From SIG653 sp964509125 (GTDB lineage: Bacteria; Bacillota; Clostridia; Oscillospirales; CAG-382), in assembly GCA_964509125.1 (NCBI GenBank), contig CAZDVZ010000020.1, positions 1 through 36,636 on the forward strand: DNA of 36,636 bases, in the 5' to 3' direction. Shown piece by piece: positions 22,594 to 29,237 of this stretch. The position numbers and the translations under genes are program-made. Each line of letters opens with the position of its first letter. The stretch's first letter is position 1. The notes below the pieces were generated by a model that saw only the letters and a program-made list of their open reading frames with translations, did no database searches and was not told the DNA's origin.

Positions 22594-23618
22594 TATTTTA
22601 TCCTCATTATCCAGCCTTTAGGGGCTTCAATTCTACCCATTTGTATTCCTGTAAGTGTATCGTAAAGTTTCTTGGTGATGGGGCCCATTTCAGAAACGCT
22701 GTCACGAAAACAAATTTCTTTTCCGTGGTCGTTAATCTTCCCAACGGGAGAAATAACTGCAGCTGTTCCGCAAAGACCACATTCAACAAATTCTGTAAGT
22801 TCTTCTTTGTAAATTTCTCTTTCTTCTATTTCCAGTCCCAAGTAGTCCTTTGCAACGGCAAGGAGAGAGCGTCTTGTGATCGAAGGAAGAATTGTATCGG
22901 ATTTCGGAGTTACAACTTTTCCGTCTTTTGTAATAAAGATGATATTTGCTCCGCCTGTTTCTTCGATTTTTGTTTTGGTCGCAGCATCCAAATAAAGGTT
23001 TTCGTCAAATCCAAGCTCGTGAGCTTCAACAATATTGTAAAGGCTCATTGCGTAGTTCAACCCCGCTTTAATGTGTCCTGTTCCTTTGGGGGCTGCTCTG
23101 TCGAGATCGGAAAGTCTGATATTAAGCGGTCTAACGCCGCCTTTGAAATAAGGACCTACTGGGGTTACAAACATCCTGAATTGGTATTCTTCCGCGGGTT
23201 TAACACCAATAACAGGGCTGCTGCCAAACATATATGGTCTGATATAAAGAGTTGCTCCTGAGCCATATGGGGGAACAAAATCTTCGTTGGCTTCAACAAC
23301 TTGTTTAACAGCTTCGATAAACATTCCTTCCGGAAGTGGAGGGATGCGAAGCTTTACAGCAGAATCGTGAATTCTTTCTGCGTTAAGGTCGGGACGGAAC
23401 GTAACAATGTGACCGTCTTCTGTTGTATATGCTTTAAGACCTTCGAAACAGGTTTGTGCATATTGGAGAACGCCGGCACATTCGCTAATAACAATGTTGG
23501 CATCTTCTGTGAGGCCGCCTTCGTCCCAGGCACCGTTTTTGTAGTTGGCAACAAATCTTTTTGATGTATTGATGTATCCAAATCCTAAATTTGCCCAATC
23601 AATATTTTGCTTTGCCAT
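22593..23618 (-). CDS. ilvE: Branched-chain amino acid aminotransferase
   Basis: 341 residues, a fold-type IV PLP enzyme interconverting Leu/Ile/Val and their 2-oxoacids. N-terminal FGYINTSKRFVANYK and CFEGLKAY, then RPYMFGSSPVIGV, PLP lysine Lys184 in GTGHIKAGLNYAMS, and the cofactor-binding EETGGANIIFI and CGTAAVISPVG motifs. GGAGG precedes the ATG. First gene of ilvE-deoC, with a strong promoter 29-57 bp upstream. Confidence 0.97.
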   Translation of the reverse strand: MAKQNIDWANLGFGYINTSKRFVANYKNGAWDEGGLTEDANIVISECAGVLQYAQTCFEGLKAYTTEDGHIVTFRPDLNAERIHDSAVKLRIPPLPEGMFIEAVKQVVEANEDFVPPYGSGATLYIRPYMFGSSPVIGVKPAEEYQFRMFVTPVGPYFKGGVRPLNIRLSDLDRAAPKGTGHIKAGLNYAMSLYNIVEAHELGFDENLYLDAATKTKIEETGGANIIFITKDGKVVTPKSDTILPSITRRSLLAVAKDYLGLEIEEREIYKEELTEFVECGLCGTAAVISPVGKINDHGKEICFRDSVSEMGPITKKLYDTLTGIQMGRIEAPKGWIMRIK

Positions 23619-23646
23619 TTTTTTACCTCCTGAATAATATAGGTGT

Positions 23647-23675
23647 ATTATACCATTTTATTTTCAACTATGCAA
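23647..23675 (-). promoter_or_regulatory. Promoter of ilvE-deoC
   Basis: TTGCAT (23670-23675), 17-bp spacer ending TGG, TATAAT (23647-23652) on the minus strand. The leader is only about 20 nt, leaving no room for a T-box. Confidence 0.88.
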
Positions 23676-23781
23676 TATATTTTTTGATATTTTTTCATCG
23701 GGAATATTATTTTTTTATATAAATTTGGTATTTAAATACTGAATTATAGTAATTTAGTTCATTTACAAAGGAGATCTTGCG

Positions 23782-24546
23782 ATGTTTGCTTATGAAAATG
23801 GAATATATACTTCGTCTCTTTTGAGAGAAAAAGGAATAGGACACGGGTTTTCAACTCGTAATGGTGGTGTCAGTGCGCTTGCACACACTTCTGCTATGAA
23901 TTTGGGTTTTGGACGCGGGGACAGCGATGAAACTGTGTTTGAAAACCTGAAAATATTTAAGGCGCTTTCGGGTATAAATGCTCAAAATGTTGCTTTTGCA
24001 CCGCAAATACATTCTACTATAGTAAGAAAAATAACTACAGCCGGCTTCACTTCCCCTTTGGAGAAATGTGATGGATTTATAACGGATTTAAAAGGCGTTG
24101 CTTTACTTATTCGTGTGGCGGATTGTGTCCCCATATTGTTCTATGGCGAAGGAGTTATTTCCGCAGTTCATGCCGGGTGGCGTGGCACGGTTGGCGGAAT
24201 CTGCCAAAAAGCTGTAGATGCTTTTTTAGAATACGGTGTAAAGTCCAAAGATATCACTGCTTCCATAGGACATTGTATTCATTCGTGCTGTTTTGAAGTG
24301 AAAGAGGATTTTGTGGAAGTCGTGAAGAAAGAGCGTGGAGCGGATTTTGTTGATCGACATATAAAATATCGTGACAATAAGTTTTACGCGGATCTTGTGG
24401 AAATGAACGTGGAAATTTTAAAACATGCGGGGGTTTTTAACATAGATGTAAGTCATAAATGCACTGCTTGCGATCCTTTGTTGTTCCATTCTCACAGAAA
24501 ATCCGGCGGAAAAAGAGGAACAATGGGTGCAATAATATCACTTTAA
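23782..24546 (+). CDS. pgeF: PgeF/YfiH family multicopper-oxidase-like (laccase-domain) protein
   Basis: 254 residues. Conserved elements: HGFSTRNGGVS near the N-terminus, NLGFGRGD, the metal-binding ADCVPI, HAGWRGT, IGHCIHSCCFEV, and a C-terminal HKCTACDP followed by FHSHRKSGG and RGTMGAI. Members were first called polyphenol oxidases; bacterial PgeF edits mis-added residues during peptidoglycan precursor synthesis, and the fold also shows purine-nucleoside phosphorylase/deaminase activity. AAAGGAGAT precedes the ATG. No strong terminator follows. Confidence 0.92.
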   Translation: MFAYENGIYTSSLLREKGIGHGFSTRNGGVSALAHTSAMNLGFGRGDSDETVFENLKIFKALSGINAQNVAFAPQIHSTIVRKITTAGFTSPLEKCDGFITDLKGVALLIRVADCVPILFYGEGVISAVHAGWRGTVGGICQKAVDAFLEYGVKSKDITASIGHCIHSCCFEVKEDFVEVVKKERGADFVDRHIKYRDNKFYADLVEMNVEILKHAGVFNIDVSHKCTACDPLLFHSHRKSGGKRGTMGAIISL

Positions 24547-24655
24547 TAATTTTTAATTACTGAATGATCTGCTGCACATCTTCCGCAACCCCAAAATTAT
24601 CATGACCGCGGTTTAAATACGGGAAAAAGTATTTCAAAACTTTATCTCCGTTCTA

Positions 24656-24684
24656 TTGATTTTGGACTTTAAAACTGATATAAT
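24656..24684 (+). promoter_or_regulatory. Promoter of the MaoC-like gene
   Basis: TTGATT (24656-24661), 17-bp spacer ending TGA, TATAAT (24679-24684). Confidence 0.85.
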
Positions 24685-24725
24685 ATGCAGGAGCATTTAT
24701 TTAAAGAAAGGCAAGGATTTAAAAA

Positions 24726-25154
24726 ATGTATTTTGATGATATAAAGGTTGGGATGGAAATTAAAATAGCTCCAGCTATTATTGAAAAGCAAAAGATGCTT
24801 GATTTTGCTTATACTTATGATAATATTCCCCTTCATACTGACGAGGAATATGCGCGAACAACGCCTTTTGGCAAGTTGATAGCTCCCGGAGTGATGTCTT
24901 TTATGTCGGTGTGGGCAAAATATCTTGAGGTGGATATTTTCGGAGAACAACTGCTTGCAGGAAAGTCTACTAAAATCGAGTGGCACAAGCCTGTTTTCGC
25001 GGATGATGTTTTGACCGGTAGTGCCGTTGTTACAAATTTGATTGAACGGAATCATAAAAACGGACTTGTTGAAATAACTATCCATGCATATAACCAAAAA
25101 GGTGAACTTGTGCTGACGGATATAACCGAAGCGATTGTTAAAAAAAGAGCATGA
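24726..25154 (+). CDS. MaoC-like hydratase, hot-dog fold
   Basis: 142 residues. The hydratase-2 motif YDNIPLHTDEEYA gives the catalytic Asp32 and His37, followed by GKLIAPGVMSFM; this is the active-site pattern of (R)-specific enoyl-CoA hydratases and MaoC dehydratases. It hydrates or dehydrates acyl-CoA-type substrates; which one is unknown. The start follows a weak ribosome site (AAGGA, 24713-24717). The following sequence holds a decayed methyltransferase. Confidence 0.9.
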   Translation: MYFDDIKVGMEIKIAPAIIEKQKMLDFAYTYDNIPLHTDEEYARTTPFGKLIAPGVMSFMSVWAKYLEVDIFGEQLLAGKSTKIEWHKPVFADDVLTGSAVVTNLIERNHKNGLVEITIHAYNQKGELVLTDITEAIVKKRA

Positions 25155-25200
25155 AATTATGCCTAATATAATTGACAGAGATGAAAAAAATATTTGAAAA

Positions 25201-25359
25201 ATGGATGAATTCTTTTCAACTTGTATAGAAACATATGACGACGGAGACATATGGTGCAAAAGAGTTTTATCCTTTTACTGCTTCTTTGCTCCCAAAGAAA
25301 AAGACGCCAAAATTCTTGATCCGGGATGCGGAATCGGGCTTGAGCTTGGGGAGTATTAG
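25201..25359 (+). pseudogene. Decayed SAM-dependent methyltransferase fragment
   Basis: Three reading frames in succession carry pieces of one class I methyltransferase: MDEFFSTCIETYDD (25201 onward), then GAKEFYPFTASLLPKKK in the next frame, then AKILDPGCGIGLELGEY before a TAG at 25357-25359. The last piece is motif I (normally LDLGCGTG). At least two frameshifts plus a missing stretch after YDD and loss of the whole C-terminal half make it non-functional. Confidence 0.7.
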
Positions 25360-25410
25360 TAACACTGTTTGTAAATCAAGGGCAAGGCATTTAATGTCTG
25401 TTTTATCAGA

Positions 25411-25450
25411 AGGAGCTATAAAAAAACAAATTCGTTTTTTTATAGCTCCT
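25411..25450. terminator. 17-bp perfect terminator hairpin, end of the GH43 gene
   Basis: AGGAGCTATAAAAAAAC (25411-25427) / GTTTTTTTATAGCTCCT (25434-25450), loop AAATTC. It lies 12 bp past the GH43 stop on the minus strand and also ends whatever is left of plus-strand transcription. Its core is identical to that at 4105-4136. Confidence 0.88.
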
Positions 25451-25462
25451 TTAAATTATTTT

Positions 25463-27922
25463 TTAAGGGTGGCTTACGATAATATTTTTCACTTTAACGT
25501 CGGAGTTCATTCCGGAAACTCCAACACCGCCATTTAAATGCGGTAAATTTTCGTCGGTAAATTCCCCTATACAGGAATTGTTAAGGTAAATTTTAAATGT
25601 GTTTTCTTCGGCTATAACTTTAAGGTTGTATGTTTTGTTGCTTTCAATTTTTGCTTTGAAGGTTTCAATGAACTCACTTTTGTAATTTAGCTTGTATACC
25701 GCAATTCCTTGTGATGTGAACGAAAAATAATATCCGCAAACAAAATCTTTCCCGGCTATAGAATCATTGCCTGCTCCGCCTAATGAAGGGTTAGACGCTC
25801 TTACAATAAGACCGTACATTTTATTTGTACTTGTGCAGGTAAAATCTGCGGAAACTGAATAATCTCCCCAATTTTCGTCTCCATAAATTATTTTGCCATG
25901 GGCAATTCCTGCCGTTTCATTGCTAAGAATTAGTGACGATGAAGAAATGTTCCACGTGCCGTCAGAATAATATGGAGAGGATAAATTTATAGCTCCTTCA
26001 ATTATATCAACATGATCGGAAAAATCAAAGTAAAGCATATTTACTTCGCCCTTGGATATTTTAAATTGAATTGTTCCGAACCCTTCATCAATAGAAATAT
26101 TTCTTAATGAAGCGTACGAAACGGAAGTGGGCGAGGATGTGAGAGGCGAGCTGCCCAAAAGACGACCGTTTTTGTAAATTTCAATTGTAGCTTCATCGGC
26201 GCAAATATATGCAAATTCAATGTCATATGATCCATGTGTTGAAGCGTTAACATTGTAAGTATATGTTTCCCCTTCTTCCATCTTTGCGTAAAGGACGCCG
26301 TTCACGCTTGTCGTTTCAATTTTTTCGAGGGCGTGACTTGCGTAAATTTTTCCTTCTATTGGTTTGCAAAAGGTTTTAAGTGATGAATTGTTGGAGTTTA
26401 GTGAAATTGCCATATATCCGACAGATGCGCTTCCGCTTTCGGAGATGACACCAAATTTTCCATTGAGTAATTTCATTTTATAGTTTCCTACCAACAATCC
26501 ATTTAAGTAAAAATTATAAACATTTTTTTCTTTGGTGACCTTTAGTGCTTGAAGCTTTGTGAAATCGATAGATTCACCAAATGAAGTGGGTAATTCAAAT
26601 TTTATATCCGCTGTTTTTTTGCCGTCATTATAGCTTGTTATTACAAGTGTGCTTTCGTTTGCATCTACGTAGGCGATGCTGTAAGTGTTTTCGTTTGTGT
26701 ATGAAAGCAAAATTCCTGCTTTGTTTTCTATGTTGAGAAAGTTAACCTCTGCTGTAAAATTTTGAGCCGAAAACACTTCGTTGGAAATTATAGTGCCTTT
26801 TTCCTTTAAAGTCATAACTTCGTTTACTAATTCTGCAGACGCATATGTAAATTCTTCTGAAAAATCTTTGGAATCTGTATAAAGATGAGGCATTTCCGGC
26901 GCCTGTTGTTCGGATGTAGTGGGACCTGCAACTGAAAAATCCGTTCCGTTGAGATATAAAACGTCAATGTTTGTTTCTCTTGAACCGGCATTTTTAAAGG
27001 AATGGTATACAATATAATACGTATCCATGTTTGGACCTAAGACTGTTGAGGAGTGACCAATACCGTAAACTTCATCAGAAGTGTTTAGCATAATAATATT
27101 GTCGGAAATATCTGTAAATTCCATTGGCGTTGTAGTGCTTACCGCGCCTTCAATTCTGTATCCCTTTGACCAAACATGGTTTCCGCAATAGGTGAGATAA
27201 TAAATTCCGTTTTGTTTTATTACCATAGGTCCTTCTGTCCAACCTCGCGCAACATCAATACCTATGCTAATTTCTTCGGTCAAAAGGTCTGTTGGCGAGG
27301 ACAATTCTTTGACTTTAATTGCTCCTTCCCATGCATGATAAAAATACCATTTTCCGTCATCATCAATAAATACGTGTCCGTCAATTGAGTTTCCTAAGTT
27401 TTCGGTTATAATTTCGAAGGGGCCAAGTGGATCTGACGCTTTTAAAACGTAGTGTCCGTTTCCTGCAGGGGAAGTGTACATATAGAAGTTCCCGTTGTAA
27501 TATACAACCTCAGGCGCATACGCACTTTTTGTTCTTTCGTCGGCGGCACATATACCTTCGTATTCCCAATCAATGAGATTGTCAGATGTCCATACTTTTA
27601 TCCCTATTTCTTCGTCTTTGGTAGAAACATAGAGGTAATATTTCCCGTTGTATCGCATTACGAACGGGTCTCCAAAGCCGTAGTTTTCCCACGCATTTGA
27701 GGTTTTATCATTTAATAAAGGATTTTGGTATGTAGTACTTATGTTAATATCCGTGTTGTCTGTTTCAATTTCTTCTTCAGAATTGTTATCATAAGAAAGT
27801 TCCGAAGCGTCATTTGGAATATCTGATGCTTCGTTGGAGGAAATTTCTGACGAAGAGGCGCAACTTATAGAAAGGGTGCATATTAAAATTAAAAGCACAA
27901 TAAATAGAAAATTTTTGCTCAT
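25463..27922 (-). CDS. Glycoside hydrolase family 43 lipoprotein with C-terminal beta-sandwich domains
   Basis: 819 residues. Lipoprotein signal ending LSISC (Cys21), acidic Ser/Asn-rich linker to about residue 65, then a five-bladed GH43 propeller (about 70-355) with Asp85 in GFGDPF, Asp181 in SIDGHV and Glu230 in WTEGP as the likely base, pKa modulator and acid. After it come a LamG/CBM-like sandwich (about 370-550), a CBM-like domain and a C-terminal DUF1080-like sandwich. GH43 enzymes act on arabinan, arabinoxylan or xylan side chains; here on the cell surface. ATG at 27922 is chosen because it starts the signal peptide; AAAAGGAG lies upstream at slightly long spacing. Promoter at 28112-28140, giving a leader of about 180 nt. 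Confidence 0.9.
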   Translation of the reverse strand: MSKNFLFIVLLILICTLSISCASSSEISSNEASDIPNDASELSYDNNSEEEIETDNTDINISTTYQNPLLNDKTSNAWENYGFGDPFVMRYNGKYYLYVSTKDEEIGIKVWTSDNLIDWEYEGICAADERTKSAYAPEVVYYNGNFYMYTSPAGNGHYVLKASDPLGPFEIITENLGNSIDGHVFIDDDGKWYFYHAWEGAIKVKELSSPTDLLTEEISIGIDVARGWTEGPMVIKQNGIYYLTYCGNHVWSKGYRIEGAVSTTTPMEFTDISDNIIMLNTSDEVYGIGHSSTVLGPNMDTYYIVYHSFKNAGSRETNIDVLYLNGTDFSVAGPTTSEQQAPEMPHLYTDSKDFSEEFTYASAELVNEVMTLKEKGTIISNEVFSAQNFTAEVNFLNIENKAGILLSYTNENTYSIAYVDANESTLVITSYNDGKKTADIKFELPTSFGESIDFTKLQALKVTKEKNVYNFYLNGLLVGNYKMKLLNGKFGVISESGSASVGYMAISLNSNNSSLKTFCKPIEGKIYASHALEKIETTSVNGVLYAKMEEGETYTYNVNASTHGSYDIEFAYICADEATIEIYKNGRLLGSSPLTSSPTSVSYASLRNISIDEGFGTIQFKISKGEVNMLYFDFSDHVDIIEGAINLSSPYYSDGTWNISSSSLILSNETAGIAHGKIIYGDENWGDYSVSADFTCTSTNKMYGLIVRASNPSLGGAGNDSIAGKDFVCGYYFSFTSQGIAVYKLNYKSEFIETFKAKIESNKTYNLKVIAEENTFKIYLNNSCIGEFTDENLPHLNGGVGVSGMNSDVKVKNIIVSHP

Positions 27923-28111
27923 GGTAAGAGATTGCTCCTTTTGCGTATCCTTTGTGATTGTAAATATTGTAAAATATATTATGGTGGCCTTTTTTGTGCT
28001 TTTTATCATCCACTTGTGTATCCGGATGCGGGATAAGCTGTCAATCAGAAGCATTGATTTTTCTACCCCCACCTTTATATATTACTGTATTATTTCAAAT
28101 AGTTCGATTTT

Positions 28112-28140
28112 ATTATATCGTTATACGTTTTATTTGTCAA
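28112..28140 (-). promoter_or_regulatory. Consensus promoter of the GH43 gene
   Basis: TTGACA (28135-28140), 17-bp spacer, TATAAT (28112-28117) on the minus strand, a full match to consensus. Confidence 0.9.
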
Positions 28141-28148
28141 TAATAAAA

Positions 28149-28180
28149 AGTAAAAGACAGCCGAAGGGCTGCCTTTTACT
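28149..28180 (-). terminator. Terminator of the response regulator
   Basis: AGTAAAAGaCAGCC / GGCTGcCTTTTACT, 14 positions with one mismatch, tetraloop GAAG (CTTC on the minus strand), T-rich tail on the minus strand. Confidence 0.85.
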
Positions 28181-28191
28181 AAAAAGGAGAA

Positions 28192-28281
28192 ATGTATGTC
28201 CACAACAACAAGTATGTCAAAACTATGAGATTTAAAAGCCGCGTGCCAAATTATGATTCTGTGCGAACTTCAAATTTGTAA
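28192..28281 (+). CDS. Possible 29-codon ORF behind AAGGAG
   Basis: ATG at 28192 follows AAAAAGGAGA and opens 29 codons (MYVHNNKYVKTMRF onward), converging on and overlapping the 3' end of the response regulator by 31 bases. No promoter or homology seen. The upstream string CTAAAAAGGAG also precedes the nine-codon ORF at 4336. Probably fortuitous. Confidence 0.15.
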   Translation: MYVHNNKYVKTMRFKSRVPNYDSVRTSNL

Positions 28282-28943
28282 CCTATTCCCCAAACAGTTT
28301 TAAGAGACCATTTGTCAGAAGCACCTTCAAGTTTTTCACGAAGTCTCTTAATGTGAACGTCAACTGTTCTTGAGTCGCCTAAATAATCAAAACCCCAAAC
28401 TTTGTCTAAAAGCTGGTCACGTGTGAAAACTCTGTTATAGTTGGACGCAAGAAAATAGATAAGTTCCAATTCCTTTGGAGGAAGATCAACAGGTGTGCCG
28501 TTGATTTTAAGCTCGTATTTCTGAAGACTTATTTCTATGTTTTCAAATTTAACAAGTTCGCCCTCCACTGTGTCGTGACTTGCGTATCTGCGGAGAACAG
28601 CTTTGATTCTCGCGAAAACTTCTTTCATATCAAGAGGTTTCACAATAAAATCATCTGCGCCAAGTTCAAGCCCCAAAACCTTATCAAGAGTCTCACCTTT
28701 AGCTGTGATCATAATGATGGGTTTGGAAGAATGCATACGGATCTCGCGGCAAACCTGCCATCCGTCCTTTTTGGGCATCATAACGTCTAAAAGAACCAAG
28801 TCGGGTTCATACATTCTGAAAACAGCAATACCTTCAGAGCCGTCGGACGCTGTTCTCACTTCGTATCCTTCTTTTTCAAGATACATTCTAAGTAACTCAC
28901 AGATGTTGGAATCATCATCAATTACAAGAATTTTTGTCATCAT
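28251..28943 (-). CDS. OmpR/PhoB-family response regulator, orphan
   Basis: 230 residues. Receiver domain 1-120 with acidic pocket Asp9/Asp10, phospho-acceptor Asp53 in LVLLDVMMP, Thr in MITAKGE and Lys in IVKPLD. Winged-helix DNA-binding domain about 130-228 with LPPKELELIYFLASNYNRVF, SRTVDVHIKRLREKL and WGIGYKF. The ATG at 28943 follows GGAGG; a second ATG directly behind is equally possible. No sensor kinase lies within this window on either side, so its partner must be elsewhere. Promoter at 29065-29093 and terminator at 28149-28180 make it monocistronic. Confidence 0.95.
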   Translation of the reverse strand: MMTKILVIDDDSNICELLRMYLEKEGYEVRTASDGSEGIAVFRMYEPDLVLLDVMMPKKDGWQVCREIRMHSSKPIIMITAKGETLDKVLGLELGADDFIVKPLDMKEVFARIKAVLRRYASHDTVEGELVKFENIEISLQKYELKINGTPVDLPPKELELIYFLASNYNRVFTRDQLLDKVWGFDYLGDSRTVDVHIKRLREKLEGASDKWSLKTVWGIGYKFEVRTES

Positions 28944-29064
28944 AATCGACCTCCCGGTTTAGATATAATAATTGGATATAATAATTTAAACTCAACCAAT
29001 AAAAAATAAGTTTATCAAAAAAACAAGTTTAGTGCGTTTGAACGCAAATTTATTTTTCACATAC

Positions 29065-29093
29065 ATTATAACATTTAAGATATGCTTTGTCAA
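29065..29093 (-). promoter_or_regulatory. Consensus promoter of the response regulator
   Basis: TTGACA (29088-29093), 17-bp spacer, TATAAT (29065-29070) on the minus strand. The leader of about 115 nt contains a TGCGTT / AACGCA inverted repeat before a T7 tract, possibly a weak attenuator. Confidence 0.88.
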
Positions 29094-29176
29094 CAGGTTT
29101 TTTTCTTTTTTTTAATAATTTTTTATTCCCTAAGGTAAATCTTCTTAATAAATTTTTTTTGAAATGAAATTATATA

Positions 29177-29205
29177 TTGCAATGTTATAAAAAAAAGAGT
29201 ATAAT
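29177..29205 (+). promoter_or_regulatory. Promoter of uvrA
   Basis: TTGCAA (29177-29182), 17-bp spacer, TATAAT (29200-29205). No SOS (LexA) box of the GAAC-N4-GTTC type was seen around it. Confidence 0.85.
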
Positions 29206-29237
29206 GAGCATAAACAGTAGAAACCGAGGTGTGGTCA

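Larger units (their letters stand above)
27923..28250. other. Leader of the GH43 gene and response-regulator terminator region
   Basis: Holds, from right to left, the response-regulator terminator (28149-28180), the GH43 promoter (28112-28140) and a leader of roughly 180 nt in which I see no known riboswitch or clear attenuator. An in-frame GTG at 28072 would extend the GH43 protein upstream of its signal peptide and is not used. Confidence 0.6.

Noticed and set aside
21889..23261. Long Cys/Phe-rich plus-strand ORFs opposite deoC and ilvE
   Set aside because: Shadow frames of two certain genes; the composition (Phe, Cys, Asn rich) is typical of antisense reading of AT-rich coding DNA.
23619..23646. 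T-box or other amino-acid-sensing leader for ilvE
   Set aside because: The promoter leaves a leader of only about 20 nt, too short for any such element.
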